Origin: JAAXGX01 sp965203565
Lineage (GTDB): Bacteria; Acidobacteriota; Vicinamibacteria; Vicinamibacterales; UBA8438
Assembly: GCA_965203565.1 (NCBI GenBank)
Contig: OZ241896.1
Location: 3,844,001 to 3,908,000, forward strand
Direction: 5' to 3'
DNA length: 64,000 nucleotides
The position numbers and the translations under genes are program-made. The first letter of the stretch is position 1. Each line of letters opens with the position of its first letter. Below the pieces are notes generated by a model, which ran no database searches, was not told the DNA's origin, and saw only the letters and a program-made list of their open reading frames with translations. This document shows, one piece after another, positions 52,547-63,282 of the stretch.

Positions 52547-54462
52547 CTCTGCACGCTCCATCGCCCAGCGACGGCCGCGGCCTGCTGCGGACCGTCCAGG
52601 CAGGCATCTTCCTCGTGCTCCTGACCCCGTTCGTCGTCACCGACGTCTTCTTCCCGTTCGTCGTCGGCAAGGCGGTCTACGCCCGCGCGATCATCGAGAT
52701 CACCTTCGTGGCGTGGGTCGCGCTCGTGCTTCGCCATCCCCGGCGCCGGCCGGCGTGGTCGTGGACAGTGGCCGCCTTCGCCGTCTGGCTGCTCGCGTCC
52801 GGGCTCGCGGCGGCGTTCGGCGTCAGTCCCACGCGCAGCCTCTGGTCGACGTACGAGCGGATGCAGGGGGTGTTCGACCTCGCCCACTGGTTCGCGTTCA
52901 CCGTCATGGCCGCCTCCGTGTTCAGGAGCGCCGCCGACTGGCGGCTGCTCTTCGGCGTCAACCTCGCGTGCAGCACCGTAGTCTGCCTGATCGGACTGGC
53001 TCAGCACTATCAGATAGTCCACGTCGACCTGATCTACTTCCCGATGGGACTCCGGATGCGGTCCACGCTCGGCAACCCGTCCTACGTAGGGGCGTACGCG
53101 ATGGTCAACGCGCTCCTGGGCGCGGCGCTGTTCGTTCAGTCGCTGGGCCCGGCCGCCCGCCGCCGCCCGCGGCTCCGGTGGGTCAGGGACGCCTGGGCGA
53201 TCATGGTGCAGATCAACCTGTGGGGACTGTGGACGACCGGCTCCAGAGGCGCACTGACCGGCCTGGGCGCCGCGTCCCTGATCCTGATCGCGTACGGGAC
53301 GTGGAAGCGCATGCGAGCCGCGTCATGGGCGGCGGGCGTCGCGCTTGCAGCCGCAGCCGCTCTCATCGTCGTCGCGCGAACGACGACGATCCTCGAGCCG
53401 GTCGTCGAGTCGAACCCCACGTTGCAGCGGCTGGCCGGCGCCGACAGGGAGGATTTCCCCATCCGGTCGCGCGTCATCGGCATCGACACGGGGCTGCGGG
53501 CGTTTCTGGACCGGCCGGTCCTCGGATGGGGTCCCGAGAACTTCATCGTCGGCTGGGGACGCCACATCGACGTCGATCTCCGAGACGGACCGATCCTCGC
53601 CACTTACGACCATGCCCACAACAAGCCGGTCGAAGAACTGGCGACCAAGGGCGCTCTCGGACTGCTGTCGTACCTCGCCCTCTGGGGCGTCATGGCCCGC
53701 GTGATCCTCCGGCGTCTGGCGCGGCTGTCGGGCTGCGACCGGATCGCGCTGTGCATCGTCGGCGCGGCGCTCGCCGCATACTTCGTCCAGAACCTCTTTC
53801 TGTTCGACAGTCCGGCGACGGTGATGCAGTTCTCCCTCCTCGTCGCGTTCGCCGCGGCGGTCGAAGCCTGGCGGCCCGCGTCAGGAGCCGCGCTGCGTTC
53901 GCCCGGCGCTGCGTTTCGACTCCCGCCGCGCTGGCGCCCATCCTTGCATCGTGCGGCCGGCCTGCCGGCGTCGACCGCCGGCGCGCACGCGCTGACCGCC
54001 GCCGCGGCCGTCCTGATGATCGCGGCGCTCGCCTTCGTAAACGTCCGGACGTACGCCGCCGCCGCCGCCCTGTCGGACGCCATGCGCACACCGCGTCCAT
54101 GGTCGGACCGTCTGAACGACTTCACTCGGTCGATCGGCGGATTTCCCGGACTCGCCAACTATCCTCGCCTGTATCTCTGCGTGGCGGCGTCCGAAGCCAT
54201 CGGCGACATGTCCGACGAAGAGTTCCGGCGCACGATCGACGTCGTGAAGGCGGAGGCCGGGCGCGGTCTGGCGCTGGAGCCGCAGAACTGGCAGTTCCAG
54301 GCCTTTCTGGCGGCTTTCCACCAGCTCGCCGCCGTGCGGGACCCGGCCCTCCTGGCGGACGCCAGGCGGCACGCCGACCGCGCGGCCGAGCTGGCGCCCG
54401 GCGCGCAACAGGTCGTGGAAGTCCTCCAGGAACAGGAGAGGCTCGAACGGGACGCGCGCTGA
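52543..54462 (+). CDS. O-antigen ligase/polymerase-like membrane protein
   Basis: ATG 52543 has GGAGG upstream and overlaps the previous stop. The 639-residue protein has about twelve membrane helices with Wzy/WaaL-type landmarks: RMRSTLGNPSYVGAYAMVNA, LWTTGSRGALTGLGAASLIL and the large loop PVLGWGPENFIVGWGRH followed by YDHAHNKPVEELATKGALG. The C-terminal 150 residues are a soluble helical, TPR-like tail. It probably ligates or polymerises glycans at the periplasmic face, in one operon with the GT-C-like gene. Confidence 0.8.
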   Translation: MTLHAPSPSDGRGLLRTVQAGIFLVLLTPFVVTDVFFPFVVGKAVYARAIIEITFVAWVALVLRHPRRRPAWSWTVAAFAVWLLASGLAAAFGVSPTRSLWSTYERMQGVFDLAHWFAFTVMAASVFRSAADWRLLFGVNLACSTVVCLIGLAQHYQIVHVDLIYFPMGLRMRSTLGNPSYVGAYAMVNALLGAALFVQSLGPAARRRPRLRWVRDAWAIMVQINLWGLWTTGSRGALTGLGAASLILIAYGTWKRMRAASWAAGVALAAAAALIVVARTTTILEPVVESNPTLQRLAGADREDFPIRSRVIGIDTGLRAFLDRPVLGWGPENFIVGWGRHIDVDLRDGPILATYDHAHNKPVEELATKGALGLLSYLALWGVMARVILRRLARLSGCDRIALCIVGAALAAYFVQNLFLFDSPATVMQFSLLVAFAAAVEAWRPASGAALRSPGAAFRLPPRWRPSLHRAAGLPASTAGAHALTAAAAVLMIAALAFVNVRTYAAAAALSDAMRTPRPWSDRLNDFTRSIGGFPGLANYPRLYLCVAASEAIGDMSDEEFRRTIDVVKAEAGRGLALEPQNWQFQAFLAAFHQLAAVRDPALLADARRHADRAAELAPGAQQVVEVLQEQERLERDAR

Positions 54463-54467
54463 TCGGG

Positions 54468-55163
54468 TTACAGGCCGAGGACGAGCACGGCGGCGCCGCT
54501 CGCGGCGACGACGAGGCCGGCCGCCACGTCGGCGTGGCGGCGGAACGCGTCGGACCACTGTGCACCGATCCGGCCGCGCAGTTTCGCGGCAATGAACCGC
54601 GCAGCGTGGTGGCCGGCCGCCACCGCCGCCAGCATCACCGTAATCGTCAGCAGGCCGAAGACGCCGACTACGGCCGCAACGGCCGGCCAGTCGCGGGCGG
54701 CGCCGGGAACGACCATCAGCGGAATGAGCGGTTCGCACGGGCCGACGAGGAAGACGATGAAGAGCGCCCGCGGCGTCACCGGCGCGCCGGCGGCGGAGGC
54801 CGCGTGGAGGCGCCCGCCGCCGGCGCGGAGCTGACCAGCCCGCCAGACCGCGCGCGCGGCGTATGCGAGGCCGAAGCCGATCAGCAGCGCCGCCGCCAGT
54901 TCTCCGCGGGCCGCCTCGACCCGGAGGAGCGCATCGATCGCGAGACCGAGCCCGACGCCGGCGGCGCCGATGAGGACGGACGACGCGACGTGGCCGGCGC
55001 CGCAGGCTGCGGTCACCAGGAGGGTGCGCCGGAGCGTCCACCGCCGGGCGCGGCCGAGCGCCACGAAGGGGAGCGAGTGGTCGACGCCGAGCAGCGTGTG
55101 AACGACGGCGAGCGCGGCGGCTCCTCCCAGGAGCAGCGTCGAGGAGTCGAGCGGATCGGGCAT
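54468..55163 (-). CDS. NicO/UreH-like metal transporter family membrane protein
   Basis: The 231-residue product has six membrane helices. HTLLGVDHSLPFVALGRARR at the first helix end resembles the H-x-x-x-x-D-H region of nickel/cobalt exporters and UreH-type proteins, and ACGAGHVASSVLIGAAGVGL matches the second conserved loop (TxxxGH). FLVGPCEPLIPLMVVPGA is also family-like. It is transcribed away from larE, whose product makes a nickel-pincer cofactor precursor, so nickel is a plausible cargo. Confidence 0.65.
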   Translation of the reverse strand: MPDPLDSSTLLLGGAAALAVVHTLLGVDHSLPFVALGRARRWTLRRTLLVTAACGAGHVASSVLIGAAGVGLGLAIDALLRVEAARGELAAALLIGFGLAYAARAVWRAGQLRAGGGRLHAASAAGAPVTPRALFIVFLVGPCEPLIPLMVVPGAARDWPAVAAVVGVFGLLTITVMLAAVAAGHHAARFIAAKLRGRIGAQWSDAFRRHADVAAGLVVAASGAAVLVLGL

Positions 55164-55205
55164 TGCGCAAGTGCGAAACGCTACACTAACTCAATTCGTG
55201 ATTCC

Positions 55206-56138
55206 ATGACGCCTCTCGACGCCAGGATCGCCCGTCTGCGGCGGCTGCTGGCCGGCCTCGACCGCGTCGTCGTCTGTTTCTCGGGCGGCGTCGATTCGAG
55301 CTACCTGCTGGCGGAGGCGGTCGGCGTCCTCGGCGGCCGCGCCGTCGCGCTGACGGCCGTCTCGCCGAGCCTCGCCCCCGAAGAGGGCGCCGCCGCACGA
55401 CGCCTGGCGGCGCGGCTCGGCGCGCCGCATCTGCTCGTCGACACCAGCGAGCTCGACGACCCGCGCTACGCGGCCAACCCGGTGAACCGGTGCTACTTCT
55501 GCAAGACGGAGGTGTACGGCCGGGCGGCGCGGGAGGCGTCCCGCCTGGGCATTCCCCACGTGCTGGACGGCTTCAACCTGGACGACCGGAGCGACTACCG
55601 CCCCGGCCGCCGGGCCGCGAACGAGCACGGGGTGCGCTCACCGCTCGACGAGCTGGGGTTCACGAAGGCGGACGTCCGGGAGGCCGCGCGCCAACTGGAT
55701 CTGCCGGTCTGGAACAAACCGGCTCTCGCGTGCCTCTCGAGCCGTTTCCCGTACGGGACGGCGATCACCCCGGAGCGGCTCGCGCGGGTGGCCGCCTGCG
55801 AGCGGACGCTCCGCGAACGCGGGTTCGCCGTCTGCCGCGTCCGGTGCTTCGGGACACGGGCGCGGATAGAAGTCGCGCCGGAGGAGATCGCGCGGCTCCG
55901 CGACCCGGCGCTCCTGGCCGACGTCACCGCCCGCTTCAGAGCCGCGGGATTCGATGAGGTGGAGATCGATCCGGAAGGCTACCGCCGAGGCGCGTTGAAC
56001 GCACTCGCTCCGCATGACGCGGGGAGGACCGTCGCGACGCCGGCCGCGCAAGCCGCCGGAACCGCCAGCGCTAGCAGCCCGTGGTGGAATCCCCGCGTCG
56101 CGCCGAGAGCGGTGAGGCGCCCGCCTGACAAGGCGTGA
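55206..56138 (+). CDS. larE: ATP-dependent sacrificial sulfur transferase LarE, tail from a MITE
   Basis: ATG 55206, 310 residues. The PP-loop is FSGGVDSS (26-32), NPVNRCYFCKTE gives C96 and C99, and C176 in KPALACLSSRFPYG is at the same number as the sulfur-donating Cys of characterised LarE. LarE adds sulfur to a pyridinium dicarboxylate precursor of the nickel-pincer nucleotide. larB and larC are not in the window. The natural end is near GALNA; the last 22 residues (SPWWNPRVAPRAVRRPPDKA) and stop come from the MITE at 56075. Confidence 0.9.
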   Translation: MTPLDARIARLRRLLAGLDRVVVCFSGGVDSSYLLAEAVGVLGGRAVALTAVSPSLAPEEGAAARRLAARLGAPHLLVDTSELDDPRYAANPVNRCYFCKTEVYGRAAREASRLGIPHVLDGFNLDDRSDYRPGRRAANEHGVRSPLDELGFTKADVREAARQLDLPVWNKPALACLSSRFPYGTAITPERLARVAACERTLRERGFAVCRVRCFGTRARIEVAPEEIARLRDPALLADVTARFRAAGFDEVEIDPEGYRRGALNALAPHDAGRTVATPAAQAAGTASASSPWWNPRVAPRAVRRPPDKA

Positions 56139-56233
56139 GGAGGGCGCATATTGGGCATACGCAACCGACGAACAACGCAGTCAGGCGGGATGCATCGCCG
56201 CTCGAATGCAGCGGGGACTTTCGCCACGGGCTG
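56075..56233 (+). repeat. MITE-like element copy G (159 bp, TSD CTAG)
   Basis: Begins CAGCCCGTGGTGGAATCCCC and ends CTTTCGCCACGGGCTG; CTAG at 56071-56074 and 56234-56237. Plus orientation. It lies between two convergent genes. The right CTAG supplies the TAG stop of the M16 gene, and its left part extends larE. Confidence 0.93.
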
Positions 56234-57752
56234 CTAGCCGGCCGGCGCCGCGCGGAACATTTCCTCGACCGGCGCAATCCGGACCCGGTCCGGGTTGACC
56301 GGTATGCGGTACGACGCGATCTCTTCGTCCTCCGCCCGGACCGCGTCGCTGACGGTCATGTCGTACGTGGGCGGCGACGGCTCGTTCGCCAACAGCCGCT
56401 CGACGAACGCTTCCGCGTCCGTGGTCACGACGCCGACGGCCAGATCGCCGTACCGCAGGTGACGGCGGACCGCTTCGTTCACGTCGTCGACCGTCAGGCG
56501 CTCCATCCACAACCGGATTTCATCGACCAGGCAGCCGGTCCGATAGAACCGGGCGTCCATCAGGTACCCGAGCCGGCGGTCGGCCGTCTGCACGTACAGC
56601 TTCGAGTAGTTGACGAGGAAGTCCCGCGTCGCCTCGAAATCTTCGGCGCTCAGGCCCTCGTCGACCAGGATCCGCAGTTCGCGAAGCGCCTGCCGCAGGG
56701 CGAAGTGCGCGTTGTGGTGAGGCGTCGGCCGGATCCAGATGCTGAAGAACTGCCGCCGCCGCGGAATGTTCGGGACGGGAAACCGGGAGCCGCCCGCCTG
56801 AATGAAGTTCTCGATGTACGAATAGTCGCCGTAGTTGAGGCCGCGGGCGCCGCGCATCCTGTTCATCAGCACCCCGTTGAACGTCCGGTGCTCCCCGAAG
56901 TACGAGTTGGCGACGAGCAGCGCGTAGAAGTCCCTGTCGGCCCGCGTGACGTCGATCGGGAAACCGATGGAGATGGCGGTCGCGATCGCCTGCTTGTCGA
57001 CCACGAGCAGCTCCACGCCGTCGAGCTCCCGGGGCCGGGGCGGCGGGGCGGGATCGGGATCGCCCGGCGGAAGCCGCTCCGCCAGATCGGCCTCCACCTG
57101 CTGCAGGAAACCCGGCGGGTACCCGCCGGCGACGCCGACGAGCACGTTGTCCCGGGTGTACCGGCGCGCGTGGAAGTCGCGCACGTCGTCGAGCGTGACG
57201 GCGTCGAGGCCGAGCTCGGAGCCCGCCGCGGGAGCCTCGTACGGATGGCCGCGATACAGGAGCGCGTTGAGCGCCTGTTTGCCGAGCTCCTCGTCGTCGG
57301 CGCCGCGGAGAGTTGCGGTCACGTGGTTCCTGAGGCGCTCCCGGTTGCGTTCGAAGTCGACCGGGTCGAAACGCGGCGTCACGATCAGGTCGCGGACGAT
57401 GCCGTAGAACGGCTCCAGGTAGTCGCGGGGCGCGCTTCCGACGATCGTCGTCACCTCCTTGTCGAACTGCGCCGAGATCGAGGCCGACCACGGGTAGAGC
57501 GTACGGGTCAGCTCGTCGAATCCGAGCGTCCGGGAGCCGCCCCGCCCGATCATCGACGCCGTCAGGGCGTTCAGCCCGTTCTTGCCGGCGGGATCGTCGA
57601 TAGAACCGGTCCGGAAGGCGATCCGCAGGTTGACGATCGGCGAGTCCGGCGACCGCAGGCCGATGCCGGTGGACGACGCTTCCTCGTACGGCCTCTCGGC
57701 GCAACTTGACCCGGCCAGCCAGAGCGCGGCGACGGCTGCGGCGCGCGGCGAT

Positions 57753-57760
<8 letters not shown>
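56234..57760 (-). CDS. M16-family peptidase homologue, non-catalytic partner (lipoprotein)
   Basis: ATG 57760, 508 residues, with a lipoprotein signal (LWLAGSSCAERP). The two M16 domains are present (NLRIAFRTGSIDDPAGKNGL, GLNALTASMIGRGGSRTLGF, FHARRYTRDNVLVGVAGGYP) but HxxEH is absent: SMIGRGG stands where HLLEH would be. It is therefore the non-catalytic subunit of an M16 pair, with the active partner encoded directly upstream (starts overlap by 8 bp). Its TAG stop coincides with the target duplication of MITE copy G. Confidence 0.85.
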
Positions 57761-59096
<1,336 letters not shown>

Positions 59097-59290
59097 GCGC
59101 TCCCGTCCTGTGGAATCTTACTACCGCGGCGCCGATCGGGCTGCCCGTATTCTGGATGGGACACCACCGGCCTGCAAATGCGACAGTCTGACAGCCCGTG
59201 CAGGCGATTGGAAAGGCGCGCCGGCTTGGCATGAATCATGCTTGAAGAATTGAACAAGAAGAACAAGCGAGGCAACTACAGGAGTCGATC

Positions 59291-60253
59291 ATGCGCCGAC
59301 TGGCTTTCACAGCGATGGTGGTTTCGGCGGTTACGCTCAGCGCGCCCGAGCTCGCCGCCGGCGAGCCCCAGCGCGTCCGCCCGCGACGTCAGGACGGCGG
59401 CGAGGCCGCGGGCGCCCCTCGGCCCGGACCGCGCGCGGCGCCGCCGGCCCGGCGGACGCCGCCGCCGCGCGCCGCCGAACCGGCCCGGGCGCGGCCGGCC
59501 CGGCCGGCCGCGCCGCGCGCCGCTCCGGGCGGTCCTCCGCGCGCGCCCCGGGTCTCCCCCGCGCCGCGCCGGCCGGATCGCGGCGCGTCCGCGCGGCGGC
59601 CCGAGCGCATCGGCGAACGCGGCCGGGGCCGGCCCGGCGCGCGCGTCGGACCCGGCGCGGCGCCGCGCGCTCCGGGCGGCGTCAACGTCCGCCGCCCCGC
59701 GCCCCGACGCGCGCGCCCGGAGATCGAACCGCACGGCGCCGGCGGCCGGCCCGGACGTTACGGCCGCGGCCGGGCGGTCCCGCGGTACGAGGACGGAGCG
59801 CACCGGCGCAACGCACGCGCGCACCGGCGCGGCCATCGGGTCGTCCGGCGCCACGTGCATCGGCCGAGGTTCTTCTACCCGGCGGTGTACGGTTCGTACT
59901 TCCATTTTCCCGGCTATGCGCTCGACCTGCGGTTCGGGCGCCCGCACTACCACCACTACGGCCGCCCCGGGTACGGGTACTGGCCGTACGACCGCTGGTA
60001 CGACGCGGACCACTACGATCCGTACGTCGGCTTCCTGCGCCTCAAGGTGAAGCCGCGGTGGGCGGAAGTGTACGTGAACGGATATTACGTCGGCGTGGTC
60101 AACCACTTCGACGGCGTCTTCCAGCGCCTGCGGCTGCCGGAGGGACCGCACCGCATCGAGATCCGCCATCCCGACCATCAGCCGATCGAGATCGAGGTGC
60201 TGATCGTCGCCGGGGCCAAGGTGACGTACGAAGCCAGACTGCAACCGCACTGA
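59291..60253 (+). CDS. Secreted PEGA-domain protein with long Pro/Arg-rich linker
   Basis: ATG 59291 follows AGGAG. The 320-residue product has a signal peptide (LAFTAMVVSAVTLSAPELAA). Residues 30-175 are a low-complexity Pro/Arg/Ala-rich, strongly basic linker. A Tyr/His-rich segment follows (RFGRPHYHHYGRPGYGYW), then a PEGA domain at the C-terminus (GFLRLKVKPRWAEVYVNGYY, GVFQRLRLPEGPHRIEIRHP). PEGA domains are associated with surface layers. The basic linker might bind anionic polymers. Confidence 0.8.
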   Translation: MRRLAFTAMVVSAVTLSAPELAAGEPQRVRPRRQDGGEAAGAPRPGPRAAPPARRTPPPRAAEPARARPARPAAPRAAPGGPPRAPRVSPAPRRPDRGASARRPERIGERGRGRPGARVGPGAAPRAPGGVNVRRPAPRRARPEIEPHGAGGRPGRYGRGRAVPRYEDGAHRRNARAHRRGHRVVRRHVHRPRFFYPAVYGSYFHFPGYALDLRFGRPHYHHYGRPGYGYWPYDRWYDADHYDPYVGFLRLKVKPRWAEVYVNGYYVGVVNHFDGVFQRLRLPEGPHRIEIRHPDHQPIEIEVLIVAGAKVTYEARLQPH

Positions 60254-60270
60254 GGTAGAATCGTGCGCCG

Positions 60271-61794
60271 ATGACGCCGCCCTCGCCGCGGGGCGCCGCG
60301 GCGGCCCCCGCGCCCGACGCCGGAGGTGCGCGGGATTATCCGATCCTCGTCCTGCTGGCGGCGACGTTCCTGGTCTGCTATGCGCCGACGCTGCTCACCG
60401 ATTACGGGTACGGCGACGACTATCGCGATCTGGACGCCGGCCCCCTGTCGTACCTCATCAGGCACAAGGCTCAGGAGGGGCGGCTGCTCTACGCCGCGTG
60501 GACGAGCCTCCTCATGCTGGCGGCGACGGACATCCGCGATCTGCTGTACTTCCGGATCGTCGGACTCCTCGGCATCGCCTTGCTGGCGTGGAGTCTGTTC
60601 CAGGCGCTCGTGCGAGCCGGCTGCAGCAGGCTCCACGCGTATTGCGTGGGCGTGATTACAGGCTCCACCCTGCCGTTTCAGGTCTGGGCCGTGGGCGCCT
60701 CGACTGCGCTCTTCCCGTACGCCGCATTCGCGTCGGGCGTCGCATTCCGTCTGGGCGAGCGGGCGTTCCTTGCGCGCCGGCCTCGCTCGACGCCGCTCCT
60801 CGCCGCCGGCGCCGTCCTGGCGCTGACGTCGGCGCTCGCCGTCTATCAGCCTGCGGCGATGCTCTTCTGGGTCTTCACGGCCATCGCGCTGCTGGGGCCG
60901 CAGACGTCCGGGCGCGACGCGTTCCGCCGGTTCCGATGGCATGGCCTGATCGCCGCGGGCGCCATGCTGCTGAACTACGTCCACGTGCGTCTGGCGAACG
61001 CGGTCTGGCCGGAGCTTCCCCGCAACATCGACCTGCTCGGAGATCTCCCCGGCGCCGCCGCATGGTTCTTTACAGAAGTCTTGCCGAACGCGCTGAACTT
61101 CGCCTGGTTTCCCGTCGGCGGGATCGTTTCGTGGCTCGTGTTCGCCGCAATCGCCGGGGGGCTGCTGTCGTATCTTCACGGGCGTCCGGGGCGGCGGGTG
61201 AAGATCGGCGTCGTCCTCGCGCTCCTGCCGCTGAGCCATGCGCCCAACCTGGCGGTCGCGCAGAACGTGGCGGCGTACCGCACGCTGGCGGGCCTCACCT
61301 CCCTGATCGTCGTGCTCGCCTGGCTTGCCTTCCAGGGATACGTCCGCCGGCTGCATCTTTCGTCCGCTTCGTTCGGCGCGAACGCCGTCGCGGGGGCCGC
61401 GGCGATCGCCTGCCTGCTGTCGGCCGCGTGGCGCGTCGAGACGTTCTTCGTGACGCAGCAACGCCTCGAACTCGCCGTCATGCGGTCCCAGTTGACGCCG
61501 GACCGTCTTGCCGAAGCGCAGAGCATCGTCATCGTTCGCAGCCGGCCGGAGGACAGTTTCACCCCGCTCAGTCTGCATGACGAATTGGGCCTGTTGACGT
61601 CGGCGGTGCCCGACGCTCCGGCCATGGCCCGTCTGCTGCTGCTGGAAACGGCGCCGGCGTACGCCGACCTGCCGGTCACGTCCGTCCGGGCGGGCGCATT
61701 GTCCGAGGCGCCGCTGGGCGCTCTCGTCGTGGACATGAGCAATCTCCGGGAGACCGCGGCGCGGATCGCGCCCGAATCGTCCGTGCTACCCTGA
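60271..61794 (+). CDS. Multi-pass membrane protein (paralogue 1)
   Basis: The 507-residue product has about eleven membrane helices. It begins ARDYPILVLLAATFLVCYAP then LTDYGYGDDYRDLDAGPLSY; the acidic first loop resembles GT-C glycosyltransferase catalytic loops. The C-terminal soluble part includes AVMRSQLTPDRLAEAQSIVI and SNLRETAARIAPE. The adjacent gene 61801-63276 is a close paralogue, so this is a tandem duplication. Function unassigned. Confidence 0.6.
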   Translation: MTPPSPRGAAAAPAPDAGGARDYPILVLLAATFLVCYAPTLLTDYGYGDDYRDLDAGPLSYLIRHKAQEGRLLYAAWTSLLMLAATDIRDLLYFRIVGLLGIALLAWSLFQALVRAGCSRLHAYCVGVITGSTLPFQVWAVGASTALFPYAAFASGVAFRLGERAFLARRPRSTPLLAAGAVLALTSALAVYQPAAMLFWVFTAIALLGPQTSGRDAFRRFRWHGLIAAGAMLLNYVHVRLANAVWPELPRNIDLLGDLPGAAAWFFTEVLPNALNFAWFPVGGIVSWLVFAAIAGGLLSYLHGRPGRRVKIGVVLALLPLSHAPNLAVAQNVAAYRTLAGLTSLIVVLAWLAFQGYVRRLHLSSASFGANAVAGAAAIACLLSAAWRVETFFVTQQRLELAVMRSQLTPDRLAEAQSIVIVRSRPEDSFTPLSLHDELGLLTSAVPDAPAMARLLLLETAPAYADLPVTSVRAGALSEAPLGALVVDMSNLRETAARIAPESSVLP

Positions 61795-61800
61795 CAGCCC

Positions 61801-63276
61801 GTGTCCCCTCCCGGCGACCGGGACTACCGGATTCTCGGCCTGCTGCTGGCGGCGTTCGCGGTCTGCTATGCGCCGGCGCTGACGGACGACTACGGTTTCC
61901 GCGACGACTATCGCAACCTCGACGCGGGACCGCTGTCGTTCGTCGTCAGGCAGGTGATTCAGGAAGGCCGGCCGCTCAATGCCCTCGGGATGCACGCCGC
62001 CCTGTGGATGGCGACGGAGATCCAGGACCTGCTGTACCCCCGCATCGTGGGAATAGCTGGCATCGCCTTGCTGGCGTGGAGCGTCTTCCGCGCGCTCGCG
62101 CGCGTCGGATACGGCAGGCTCCAGTCCTGCTGCGTGGGCGTCGTCACAGGCTGCGCCCTGCCGTTTCAGGTCTACGCCGCGTATGCCTCGGTGGCGCTCT
62201 ATCCGTTCGCCGCGCTGCTGTCGGGCGCCGCGTTCCGTCTGAGCGAACGGTCGTACGATTCGCGCCGGCCCCGCTCCCGGTGGCTGCTGGCCGCCGGCGC
62301 CGGTCTGGTCCTGACGGCCGCGCTCGCCATCTTTCAGCCCGCGGCCATGTGCTTCTGGACGTTCGCCGCCATCGCACTGCTGCGGCCGGAAACGCCCGCG
62401 CGCGAAACGCTCCACCGGTTTCGGTGGTGCTGCCTGATCGCGGCGGGCGGAATGCTGCTGGAGTTCGCCCTGGTGCGTCTGGCGGCCGTCGCGTTCCCGT
62501 ACGGCCTCGCCAGGTCCGGCCTGATCCGGGACGTCCCCGCCAAGGCCGCCTGGTTTCTGTCGGAACCGCTGCCCAACGCCCTGAACTTCGCCTGGTTTCC
62601 CGCAAGCGGCGTCGTTTCGTGGAGCATCGCCGCCGTCATCGCCGGAGGGTTGTCGCTGCATCTTCGCCACGCGCCCGGGCGGTGGGTGAAAGGGTGCGTC
62701 GCCCTGGCGCTCCTGCCGCTGAGCTACGCGTCCAACCTGGTGGTCGCACTGAGCTTCGCGGCCTATCGCACGTTGCCGGGCCTGACGTCCCTGATCGTCG
62801 TGCTCGCGTACCTGGCCTTCCGAGGATACGCCCGCCGGCTGCGCCTTCCGCTCGCTGCGTTCGGCGTGAACGCCGCCGCGGGCGCCGCGGCGATCGCCTG
62901 CATGCTGTCGGCCGCGTGGCGCGTCCACACTTTTTTCGTGACGCCGCAACGCCTGGAGCTCGCCGTCATGCGGTCCCAGTTGACGCCGGAGCGCCTGGCC
63001 GGAGCGCAGGGGATCAGCATCGTGCGCAGCCGGCCCGAGGATACGCTCGCTCCCCGCGCGCTGTACGACGAGTTCGGCGCGCCGTTCTCGGAGACGCGGG
63101 ACGTTCCGGCGCTGGCCCGCCTGCTGCTGCGCGAAACGGCGCCGGAGCACGCCGATCTGCCGGTCACTTCGGTCGGATTCGCCGAGCTCGCCGAACCGCC
63201 TCCGGGCGCTCTCGTCGTGGACATGAGCAACCTCCGGGAGGCCGCCGCGCGGGTCGCGCCCGCCATGCTACGCTAG
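61801..63276 (+). CDS. Multi-pass membrane protein (paralogue 2)
   Basis: GTG 61801, 491 residues, 6 bp after the previous stop. It matches its neighbour throughout: LTDDYGFRDDYRNLDAGPLS, LLAWSVFRALARVGYGRLQS, PNALNFAWFPASGVVSW and AVMRSQLTPERLAGAQGISI. Divergence is spread evenly, consistent with an old duplication. Membrane topology is the same. It lies 6 bp before bioB's start. Function unassigned. Confidence 0.6.
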   Translation: MSPPGDRDYRILGLLLAAFAVCYAPALTDDYGFRDDYRNLDAGPLSFVVRQVIQEGRPLNALGMHAALWMATEIQDLLYPRIVGIAGIALLAWSVFRALARVGYGRLQSCCVGVVTGCALPFQVYAAYASVALYPFAALLSGAAFRLSERSYDSRRPRSRWLLAAGAGLVLTAALAIFQPAAMCFWTFAAIALLRPETPARETLHRFRWCCLIAAGGMLLEFALVRLAAVAFPYGLARSGLIRDVPAKAAWFLSEPLPNALNFAWFPASGVVSWSIAAVIAGGLSLHLRHAPGRWVKGCVALALLPLSYASNLVVALSFAAYRTLPGLTSLIVVLAYLAFRGYARRLRLPLAAFGVNAAAGAAAIACMLSAAWRVHTFFVTPQRLELAVMRSQLTPERLAGAQGISIVRSRPEDTLAPRALYDEFGAPFSETRDVPALARLLLRETAPEHADLPVTSVGFAELAEPPPGALVVDMSNLREAAARVAPAMLR

Positions 63277-63282
63277 TGCGCC

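Noticed and set aside
59192..59200. CAGCCCGTG as a possible MITE end
   Set aside because: Only 9 bases match and no core or second end follows; expected by chance at this composition. The same holds for 61795-61803.
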